Below, piece after piece: positions 9,341 through 14,758 of a DNA stretch of 15,404 nucleotides; within the stretch, counting starts at the first letter, position 1; each line of letters starts with the position of its first letter. A program made the position numbers and the translations under genes. The stretch is from assembly GCA_030146365.1 (NCBI GenBank), contig JASLBU010000078.1, positions 1 through 15,404 on the forward strand, written 5' to 3'. The notes below the pieces were generated by a model, which was not told the origin of the DNA, ran no database searches, and saw only the letters and a program-made list of their open reading frames with translations. This DNA comes from Candidatus Limnocylindria bacterium (GTDB lineage: Bacteria > Chloroflexota > Limnocylindria > QHBO01).

Positions 9341-10494
9341 CGAGCGACGGCAGTCGCCGCGTCGAACGCCTGGCGAGCCGTGCGCGAGGCGCTCGCGCCG
9401 TCGGCCGCGTGGCCGAACTGTGGCAGGACGCCACCCATGATTTCGAGCGCCTCCGCCATCTCGTCGATCCCGACCTCGCCCATGTGGCCGAATCGCAGGA
9501 TCCTGCCTGACCACTTGCCCTGACCGCCGGCGATCACGAGCCCCCGATCGCGCATCTCGGCGTTGAAGGATGCCCACTCGATGCCGTCCGGCACCCAGGC
9601 CGCGGTGACGGTCGCGGACCGGTCGCCCGGGGCGGCGACCAGCGCCAGCCCGAGCGACTCCAGGCCGGCGGCGACGCCCGCCGCAATCGCCGCGTGCCGT
9701 GCCCACGTGCGCTCCCGGCCTTCGTCCCGGAGCCGCTGCACGCCGACGCGCAGGCCGTAGAGCACCGTGATGGCCGGCGTCCACGGCGTCTGTCCCTTCG
9801 ACGCCCAGTCCCTGGCCTCCGAGAAGTCCCAGTAGAAGCGTGGCATCCGCGCGGTGGCCCCCGCGGCCACGGCCCGTTCTCCCAGGGCCGCGATCGCGAT
9901 TCCCGGCGAGGCCATCCATGCCTTCTGACTGGCGCTCACGACGAGGTCCACGCCCCACGCGTCCATCTCGAACGGCATCGCGCCCAGGCCGCTGATCCCG
10001 TCGACCAGGAGCAGCGGCTCGCCGGTGGCGGTGCGGACCGCCCCGGCCAGCTCCCGGAGCGGGTTCACGACCCCGGTCGACGTCTCGTTGTGCGTGACGA
10101 GCACCGCCCGGTACGGCTCCGCGGACGCGAGGTGCTGGCGGAGGGCATCGGGAGATGCGGATGTGCCCCATTCGAACGGCAGCGAGTCCACCTGCGCCCC
10201 GAAGGCCGTCGCGATCTTCGCGAACCGATCGCCGAACGCGCCGATGTTGACCGATAGCACCCGATCGCCCGGTGACAGCGTGTTGACGACGGCCGCCTCG
10301 AGCGCGCCCGACCCGGATCCGGTGAGGAGCAGCACCTCGCCGCTGGTGCCGATCAGCTCGGCCAGTCCGGCCGACGTGTCGCGCAGCAGGTCGCTGAACT
10401 CGGACCCGCGGTGGTCGATCATCTGCTGCGACTGCGCCTCGCGGACGGCGGGCGGGATCGGCGTCGGACCGGGGGTCCGGAGGTTCTGTTCCAT
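9337..10494 (-). CDS. Class V aminotransferase (alanine/serine-glyoxylate aminotransferase family)
   Basis: A 385-residue PLP enzyme. It opens with the family signature RTPGPTPIPP, then MIDHRGSEF, the TGSGSGALEAA cofactor-phosphate loop (58-68), VDGISG with Asp165 that contacts the pyridine ring, and SASQKAWMASPG with the PLP-binding Lys191. The C-terminal FGHMGE motif is present. Family members transfer amino groups between alanine or serine and glyoxylate or pyruvate; some act in serine metabolism. The start ATG 10494 fits the family N-terminus; in-frame ATGs at 10503 and 10506 add only three or four residues. A -10-like TATGAT ends 7 bases before ATG 10494, which favours this start if the mRNA is leaderless. 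The very long open frame reaching 11340 is antisense to rarA and is not real. Substrate specificity is not predictable here. Confidence 0.92.
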   Translation of the reverse strand: MEQNLRTPGPTPIPPAVREAQSQQMIDHRGSEFSDLLRDTSAGLAELIGTSGEVLLLTGSGSGALEAAVVNTLSPGDRVLSVNIGAFGDRFAKIATAFGAQVDSLPFEWGTSASPDALRQHLASAEPYRAVLVTHNETSTGVVNPLRELAGAVRTATGEPLLLVDGISGLGAMPFEMDAWGVDLVVSASQKAWMASPGIAIAALGERAVAAGATARMPRFYWDFSEARDWASKGQTPWTPAITVLYGLRVGVQRLRDEGRERTWARHAAIAAGVAAGLESLGLALVAAPGDRSATVTAAWVPDGIEWASFNAEMRDRGLVIAGGQGKWSGRILRFGHMGEVGIDEMAEALEIMGGVLPQFGHAADGASASRTARQAFDAATAVAR

Positions 10495-10501
10495 GGCTCG
10501 C

Positions 10502-10507
10502 ATCATA
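10502..10507 (-). promoter_or_regulatory. -10-like box for the aminotransferase operon (possible leaderless start)
   Basis: TATGAT on the - strand differs from TATAAT at one base and ends exactly 7 bases before ATG 10494, so transcription would begin at or next to the A of the start codon. No Shine-Dalgarno sequence precedes the ATG. The -35 region is weak (TTCCGG with a 19-base spacer). Confidence 0.5.
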
Positions 10508-10550
10508 GCCAGACCGACGCCTGGCACCGGAACGGGTCGGGGTCGTCGCG

Positions 10551-10556
10551 CATAAT
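10551..10556 (+). promoter_or_regulatory. -10-like box for rarA (possible leaderless start)
   Basis: CATAAT differs from TATAAT at one base and ends exactly 7 bases before ATG 10564, mirroring the arrangement on the opposite strand. A purine stretch (GAGGG) lies between the box and the ATG but would be untranscribed or too close to serve as a ribosome site. No clear -35 is visible. Confidence 0.5.
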
Positions 10557-10563
10557 CGAGGGC

Positions 10564-11913
10564 ATGCCTCGCCGCACGCCCGGGATCTCCGCCTCGGAAC
10601 AGCTGTTCAGCGCCGAGCTCGCCCCCGATGCGCCACTTGCGGCGCGGATGCGGCCAAAAACGCTGGAAGAGTTCGTGGGCCAGGGCCACCTCATCGGTGA
10701 GGAAGGCGCGCTGAGCAAGGTCGTGAAGCCCGGATTCCTCCCCAGCCTGGTGCTGTGGGGGCCGCCGGGGAGCGGCAAGACCACCCTGGCGCGGCTCCTC
10801 GCGGACCGTGCCGGTGGCACGTGGCGCCAGCTCTCGGCGGTCAGCAGTGGCGTTGCCGACATCCGCGCGCTGATCGCGGAGGCAAAGGCACTTCGCGAGG
10901 CTGGCGGCCGCACGGTCGCGTTCATCGACGAGCTGCACCGATTCAACAAGGGCCAGCAGGACGCTCTCCTTCCTCATGTCGAGGACGGCACCATCACGCT
11001 CATCGGGGCGACCACGGAGAACCCGTACTACGAGATCAACTCGCCACTCCTTTCGCGCATGCGCGTCTACCGCCTCGAGCCGCTCGACGCGGAGGCACTC
11101 GGAGAGATCGTTGATCGAGCGCTCGCCGATCCCGAGCGTGGGCTGGCCGGTGGGGTCGAGCTCACGGGCGAGGGTCGAGCCGCGCTGCTCGAGCTCGCCG
11201 GCGGTGATGCGCGCCAGGCGCTCGGCGTGCTCCAGTCGGCTGCCGTCACGGCGGCCGAGGGCGTGCCGATCGGTCCGCAGGAGGTGGCCGACGCGGCACA
11301 GCAGCGCCTGCTGGCCTACGACCGAGTGGGCGATCAGCACTACGAGGCGGCCTCGGCGTTCATCAAGAGCATGCGCGGCAACGATCCCGACGCCGCGCTG
11401 TACTGGCTGGCCAGCATGGTGGCGGCGGGGGAGGACCCCACCTTCATCGCCCGTCGGATCGTCATCGCCGCGTCGGAGGACGTCGGCAACGCGGATCCCC
11501 GGGCCCTGCAGCTGGCGGTGGCCACCATGCAGGCGACGGAAATGATCGGCTTACCGGAAGCTCAGTACGCTCTCGCGCAGGCCGCCGCTTACATCGCCAG
11601 CGCCCCCAAGTCGAACCGCGCCGGCACCGCGTACTTCGCCGCGCTGGCGGAGATCGAGGAGCACGGCCGGCTTCCCGTTCCGCTGCACCTGCGGCCGTCG
11701 AACCATCGGCGGCTGTCGAGGGAGCAGGGCTACGGCAAGGGCTACCTCTATCCGCACGACTACGCCGACGCGGACGTTGACCAGGAGTACCTTCCCGACG
11801 CGCTGGTCGGCCGGGTCTTCTACGAACCGAGCGAGGAGGGGCTGGAGCTCAAGATCGGCGAGCGGCTCCAGCGCCTCCGCCGGCACCGCCTCGAGGGCAG
11901 GCGCGGCAGGTAG
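10564..11913 (+). CDS. rarA: Replication-associated recombination protein A (RarA/MgsA AAA+ ATPase)
   Basis: A 449-residue DNA-dependent ATPase of the clamp-loader clade that acts at stalled replication forks. The N-terminal PLAARMRPKTLEEFVGQGHL is the family entry motif. Walker A is GPPGSGKTT (66-74), Walker B with the DEXH-like IDELHRF (121-127), then NKGQQDALLPHVEDG, sensor 1 GATTENP (148-154), and the SPLLSRMRVYRL region with the Arg finger. The C-terminal half carries the tetramerisation part (YDRVGDQHYEAASAFIKSMR, IVIAASEDVGNADP) and the closing GYGKGYLYPHDY motif. Length is normal and the gene intact. ATG 10564 is chosen because it matches the family start and the upstream CATAAT box; the frame stays open upstream to 10411, but that would cross the divergent promoter and run into the aminotransferase gene. 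It stands alone and diverges from the aminotransferase. Confidence 0.95.
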   Translation: MPRRTPGISASEQLFSAELAPDAPLAARMRPKTLEEFVGQGHLIGEEGALSKVVKPGFLPSLVLWGPPGSGKTTLARLLADRAGGTWRQLSAVSSGVADIRALIAEAKALREAGGRTVAFIDELHRFNKGQQDALLPHVEDGTITLIGATTENPYYEINSPLLSRMRVYRLEPLDAEALGEIVDRALADPERGLAGGVELTGEGRAALLELAGGDARQALGVLQSAAVTAAEGVPIGPQEVADAAQQRLLAYDRVGDQHYEAASAFIKSMRGNDPDAALYWLASMVAAGEDPTFIARRIVIAASEDVGNADPRALQLAVATMQATEMIGLPEAQYALAQAAAYIASAPKSNRAGTAYFAALAEIEEHGRLPVPLHLRPSNHRRLSREQGYGKGYLYPHDYADADVDQEYLPDALVGRVFYEPSEEGLELKIGERLQRLRRHRLEGRRGR

Positions 11914-12222
11914 CCCGTCGCCGGCGCTCCGCTGCTGAGGGTCCACCGACGACGCTGCCGGCACCGGGGCGGCGGATGCGACGGTCGAGGCGTTCGGGCA
12001 ACTCGACGAGCTCCTCCTCACCCTGCGCGCGAGCGTGGGACAGTGATGACGTCGTCGGAGATGCTCAAGCCCCGACGCACAACGCCAGGACTGCGGCGAA
12101 GCTGCTGGTCGCCATGACGGGCCGCAGCGGTCTGTGGCGAAGGCTTGTGGCCGGCGCAGCTTCGGCCGCCGAGCGGCACCGTCAGCGGCCGACTCGCTCA
12201 TCGGTCGGGCCAGGTGCAGCCG
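11914..12222. other. Non-coding stretch between convergent genes, with a possible gene fossil
   Basis: This stretch separates the rarA stop from the end of the opposing small membrane protein gene. No gene with a credible start is visible. One frame from 11939 to the TGA at 12044-12046 reads like a protein tail (ending FGQLDELLLTLRASVGQ) with G or C at most third positions, but it has no start codon after the in-frame TGA at 11936. An inverted repeat TCGGCCG/CGGCCGA (12162-12168 and 12186-12192) encloses a tighter GCCGC-CGA-GCGGC hairpin (12165-12177). These may help end transcription from one or both sides, though no T-run follows. Confidence 0.45.
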
Positions 12223-12564
12223 TCAGCCGGTGAGGCCCAGTGCGGTGAAGGCCAGCCACGCGAGCAGGAGCAGCGCCGCCATGATCGCGGTGAGGACGCC
12301 GATGTTCCGCAGGTCGCGCTCGACGTAGTGGTACCCGGCCCGCTGGCGATCGGTCAGCGTGGAGCCAGCGAGCGCCGCGCGAGGCGGCACGACGCGGCGG
12401 GGCGGGTCCAGCGAGATGGCCTCACGGGCGTCTGGCGTGCCGACCGGCGGAACGGGCGTGACGTCGAGGGGGGCTGAGGCGGCCGTCGTCGCGCTGCGAG
12501 GAGCGCGCGGGACGTTGCGCTGGCGTGCCTTGCGACTGGCAGCCTTGCCGACTCGTCGGGCCAT
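12223..12564 (-). CDS. Small protein with basic disordered N-terminus and C-terminal membrane anchor
   Basis: A 113-residue protein of unknown function. The first ~30 residues are rich in Arg, Lys and Ala (MARRVGKAASRKARQRN), residues 31-65 are rich in Pro and Ala and probably unstructured, then a conserved-looking stretch TDRQRAGYHYVERDLRNIGV leads into a single hydrophobic segment (about 91-110) at the C-terminus. This layout suggests a cytoplasmic basic tail tethered to the membrane. The ATG 12564 is preceded by GAGG at a short spacing. It is transcribed away from the DUF4446 gene across an 83-base divergent spacer, so the two may share control. The segment YxYVxxDLRxxG is reminiscent of small uncharacterised membrane proteins in Chloroflexota and Actinobacteria; no function is claimed. 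Confidence 0.7.
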   Translation of the reverse strand: MARRVGKAASRKARQRNVPRAPRSATTAASAPLDVTPVPPVGTPDAREAISLDPPRRVVPPRAALAGSTLTDRQRAGYHYVERDLRNIGVLTAIMAALLLLAWLAFTALGLTG

Positions 12565-12629
12565 CGGTACCTCGGTGATATGGGTCGGGAACGGCAGCCC
12601 GCCACGGGTGAATCGAGCGGCGGGGCGGC

Positions 12630-12635
12630 TATGAT
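12630..12635 (+). promoter_or_regulatory. -10-like box inside a short inverted repeat before the DUF4446 gene
   Basis: TATGAT ends 12 bases before ATG 12648, which would place the transcript start about 5 bases before the ATG. It sits between GGCGG (12624-12628) and CCGCC (12637-12641), a perfect 5-base inverted repeat that could be an operator half-site pair. There is no Shine-Dalgarno sequence before the ATG. The -35 region is weak. Confidence 0.45.
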
Positions 12636-12647
12636 ACCGCCGATCTG

Positions 12648-13163
12648 ATGACCGACCTCAACCGGCTGCTGGCCGACAACCTGGCGCTCGTCGTGGGTGC
12701 GCTCTTCCTGCTCGTCCTCATCCTCCTCGTCATCGTGCTCGTGCAGGCTGCTCGCCTGGGCCGTGCGACACGCGCATACCGGGAGGTGGTGCGAGACGAG
12801 GCAAGCGGGGGACGCTCGCTGCACGACCTGCTGGCCGGCAACGCGCTGGCGGTCGAGCGGGCCTCCCATCGCATGGCGGAGATGGAGGCGATGCACGCGC
12901 TCATCGACGAGCGGACGAAGCGGAGCCTCCAGCACATCGGGATGGTCCGATACAACCCGTTCGACGACACCGGCTCCGACCAGAGCTTCGCCATCGCGCT
13001 GCTCGACGATCGGCGCGATGGGGTGGTACTGAGCAGCCTCCACGGACGGGCGAACACGAGGATCTTCGCGAAGCCGGTGGCAGCAGGCGTATCGGCGCAC
13101 AACCTCTCGGAGGAGGAGGCGCAGGCGATTCGAATCGCGGTCGAGGGCACGCAGCCTCGATGA
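12648..13163 (+). CDS. DUF4446 family membrane protein
   Basis: A 171-residue protein with one N-terminal membrane segment (about 11-34), a helical, probably coiled linker (about 35-95) and a C-terminal domain. The family pattern is clear: GMVRYNPFDDTGSDQSFA (98-115), LLDDRRDGVVLSSLHGR (118-134), then TRIFAKPV and LSEEEAQAI. DUF4446 proteins are found in Firmicutes, Actinobacteria and Chloroflexota; their biochemical role is unknown, with a topology that puts the C-terminal domain in the cytoplasm being likely but unproven. The stop overlaps the next start (ATGA), so it is coupled to the SelB-like winged-helix gene. The ATG has no Shine-Dalgarno sequence but has a -10-like box close by. Confidence 0.88.
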   Translation: MTDLNRLLADNLALVVGALFLLVLILLVIVLVQAARLGRATRAYREVVRDEASGGRSLHDLLAGNALAVERASHRMAEMEAMHALIDERTKRSLQHIGMVRYNPFDDTGSDQSFAIALLDDRRDGVVLSSLHGRANTRIFAKPVAAGVSAHNLSEEEAQAIRIAVEGTQPR

Positions 13164-13813
13164 CCATTGGGGCGATCGATCCCGACCAGCGCCGCGTGGC
13201 CGAGCGCCTGGTGCTCGGTGCCCTTCGGAAGTTCCACAAGGAGCAGCCGCTGTCCGTCGACATCCGGCTGGATGCGCTGGTCAGCCGAGTGCGGGCCGCC
13301 GCCGGCCGCAAGCCGCCTCCTCGGCACCGCGGTGCCACGCCCCTGACGCTCGAGGACCCGGATCTGCGGCGTGTCATCGAGGAGATGGCCGATGACGGTC
13401 GCCTTCGCCGCACCGGCCGTCGCTTCGGGCTGCCCGACAGCGTCCCCGGCATGGATCCGGAGATGTCGGACCGCGTCGAGCGGCTCATGGAGGGGCTCAG
13501 GTCGACCCGCACCGAGCCGCCGCGCATCGATGGGCTGGCGGGTCGGTTGGGCATCCCGCCGACTGTGATCGACCAGCTCCGTGCGGGCGGCATGCTGCGC
13601 CAGATCGCGCCCGGAATCGACTACCCGGCCGACGTATGGTCCGCCATCCAGGTCCGCGTGGGCGACATGGCGGGCTCGCTCTCGGTGGCGCGGGTGCGGG
13701 ACGAGCTGCGCACGAGCCGCCGTCACGCGGAGGCGATCCTTGCCGCAATCGAGAGCCAGCCGCGCTCCGTGATGCCTCCCTCGGCTCACCGGCGGATCCG
13801 CCGCTCGCGCTGA
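13160..13813 (+). CDS. Stand-alone protein resembling the C-terminal winged-helix domains of SelB
   Basis: A 217-residue protein that looks like the tail of the selenocysteine elongation factor SelB without its GTPase and EF-Tu-like domains. Order: about 11-92 carries ALRKFHKEQPLSVDIRLDAL (like the YHRRHPLRxGM start of the SelB tail) and ends in EEMADDGRLRRTGRRFGLP; about 98-157 is a second unit with LAGRLGIPPTVIDQLRAGGMLRQI; about 158-215 is a third, with LSVARVRDELRTSRRHAEAILAAIE, matching the SelB wing_3 pattern (FRDLLGTSRKYAxxLLE). In SelB these domains bind the SECIS RNA hairpin. The ATG overlaps the DUF4446 stop (ATGA), so this is a true gene start and not simply a broken selB. An RNA- or DNA-binding role is inferred. 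It could also be a generic winged-helix regulator; homology is judged by eye only. Confidence 0.72.
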   Translation: MTIGAIDPDQRRVAERLVLGALRKFHKEQPLSVDIRLDALVSRVRAAAGRKPPPRHRGATPLTLEDPDLRRVIEEMADDGRLRRTGRRFGLPDSVPGMDPEMSDRVERLMEGLRSTRTEPPRIDGLAGRLGIPPTVIDQLRAGGMLRQIAPGIDYPADVWSAIQVRVGDMAGSLSVARVRDELRTSRRHAEAILAAIESQPRSVMPPSAHRRIRRSR

Positions 13814-14025
13814 CGGCGACCCGCTCGAGTGGCCATCGCGCTCGATGCGGCGCATGCGGTGCGGTTCGCACTGTGCTCGAGAGCCAGACGCAGGCCTGCC
13901 TGTGCCCGGCTCGCAGCCTGATCCACCGAACGTCTCCTCCGCGCACCGCTGCAAGCAACCGCCGCGAGGGCCCGGCCCGCGCATGGCACGTGCGGTGCAA
14001 ACCGCGACATTCGGGGGGAACAAGA

Positions 14026-14062
14026 GGCCGGCCCGCCTCGGGGGGAAGGAGGCGGCCCGGCC
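14026..14062. terminator. 14-base-pair hairpin, possible terminator (either direction)
   Basis: Arms 14026-14039 and 14049-14062 pair over 14 positions with a single C-C mismatch and a 9-base loop. On the - strand the stem is followed by TCTTGTT, moderately U-rich as in an intrinsic terminator. On the + strand it is followed by GCTTCAT and lies 212 bases after the stop of the SelB-like gene. It may end the DUF4446 operon, or be part of a structured RNA. Confidence 0.45.
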
Positions 14063-14120
14063 GCTTCATACGCTACCGACGGTTGCCGGGGAGCGCCACT
14101 TCTCGCAGCGGTACGCCACA

Positions 14121-14148
14121 GACCCGCCCCGGGGGGGCGGGGCGGGTC
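14121..14148. other. Perfect 10-base-pair GC hairpin
   Basis: GACCCGCCCC (14121-14130) and GGGGCGGGTC (14139-14148) are perfect complements with an 8-base G-rich loop. No T-run follows on either strand. It lies 58 bases after the 14-pair hairpin, so the two may form one structured unit. The G-run in the loop could also support alternative pairing. Confidence 0.45.
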
Positions 14149-14401
14149 CGGGCAAGGGATAGGCGACGAGTCGGGTCCGAATGATGGGTGAACGCCATCC
14201 CGCGGACGCCCGACTACACCGAAGTTACGGGCACGAAACGCCGCTGTATCACTCGCCAGCTCCCGTCCGCGGTCGCGCCGGTGAGGCAGCGAAGGTTCGG
14301 CGTTGCAGTCAGGCCACCGGCACCCACGATCCGCAACCCTGGCTGTCGAATGCCACGTCACTCGCCCGAGCACTGCGCTGGCGCGAGCGTAGGTCGTCCA
14401 G

Positions 14402-14427
14402 CGGGCGGGAAGAAGAACCCCCGCCCG
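14402..14427. other. Perfect 8-base-pair GC hairpin with A-rich loop
   Basis: CGGGCGGG (14402-14409) and CCCGCCCG (14420-14427) are perfect complements around a 10-base loop AAGAAGAACC. On the + strand it is followed by AGAATATGTGG rather than a T-run. It could be a weak terminator, a protein-binding site or an RNA element. Confidence 0.4.
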
Positions 14428-14695
14428 AGAATATGTGGCGTCCCAGTGAAGGTTCATGCTCGGTGCAGCGCGAGCGGGCGGCTTTTCCATCCCGCTCAAT
14501 CGCCATAACGCCGTGATTGCCGCGGCCGATCAACCGAACCGTGGCGAGTGGCAGGAAGAAACCGTGACTGTCGTGGGAGCCTGCTGTCCCCATACCCACG
14601 TTTCGGTTGGCGATGAGTCTCGCGTCCTCGCACAGTCGTATTGATTGTCATTCCCTCTCGTCACCTTGAGGAAGCAACTCGGTCAGGAGGCATTG

Positions 14696-14758
14696 GTGGA
14701 CTTCACTGGGCGATCGTTCGAGGTATGGACCGAAGCCAACTCGCGGGAGAGCCTGTGA
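14696..14758 (+). CDS. Possible 20-codon leader ORF coupled to the reductase gene
   Basis: A GTG at 14696 is preceded at 5 bases by a full AGGAGG (14685-14690), the strongest ribosome binding site in the window. The frame encodes 20 residues starting MDFTGRSFEVW and ends in TGA at 14756-14758, which shares one base with the ATG of the reductase gene (TGATG), a classical stop-start coupling arrangement. The peptide has no recognisable family, no membrane segment and no run of one amino acid that would indicate attenuation. It could be a coupling leader, or the remnant of a gene whose body was lost when the reductase gene arrived. The frame is open back to 14645 without better starts. Confidence 0.4.
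   Translation: MDFTGRSFEVWTEANSRESL

Larger units (their letters stand above)
13814..14695. other. Long non-coding stretch with strong GC-rich hairpins
   Basis: About 880 bases without a gene I can support. Open frames on both strands are short, lack ribosome sites, overlap each other and have Arg/Pro/Ser-rich composition typical of chance frames in GC-rich DNA. What is present is structure: a small hairpin GTGCG-GTT-CGCAC at 13859-13871, and three larger hairpins listed separately. Toward 14640 the base composition falls (31 of 60 bases are G or C in 14641-14700) compared with the core genes. I looked for tRNA (including tRNA-Sec), tmRNA, RNase P RNA and SRP RNA landmarks and saw none. Confidence 0.6.

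Noticed and set aside
9341..10171. N-terminal extension of the phosphatase frame
   Set aside because: It overlaps the aminotransferase in another frame; the RHG motif sits 10 residues after GTG 9340, the normal place.
10495..11340. N-terminal extension of the aminotransferase frame
   Set aside because: The extra residues are antisense to rarA and unlike the family; the true N-terminus is the RTPGPTPIPP signature just after ATG 10494.
14070..14125. Short - strand frame reading VAYRCEKW, considered as a zinc-ribbon or ribosomal L28-like start
   Set aside because: Only one Cys, stop after 17 codons, no ribosome site, and no match to the L28 pattern beyond four residues.
14181..14516. Several open frames of 100 or so codons on both strands (14181-14516, 14188-14508, 14309-14599)
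   Set aside because: They overlap one another in different frames, lack ribosome sites and contain no recognisable domain; the hairpin at 14402-14427 lies in their middle.
14645..14650. TTGTCA as a -35 box for the reductase gene
   Set aside because: It matches TTGACA at 5 of 6 bases, but no -10-like hexamer lies 16-18 bases downstream.
13814..14757. tRNA-Sec, tmRNA, RNase P RNA or SRP RNA in the gene-free region
   Set aside because: Checked because of the SelB-like neighbour. No T-loop with a pairing acceptor stem, no UCA anticodon arm that folds, and no conserved SRP or RNase P motif seen on either strand.
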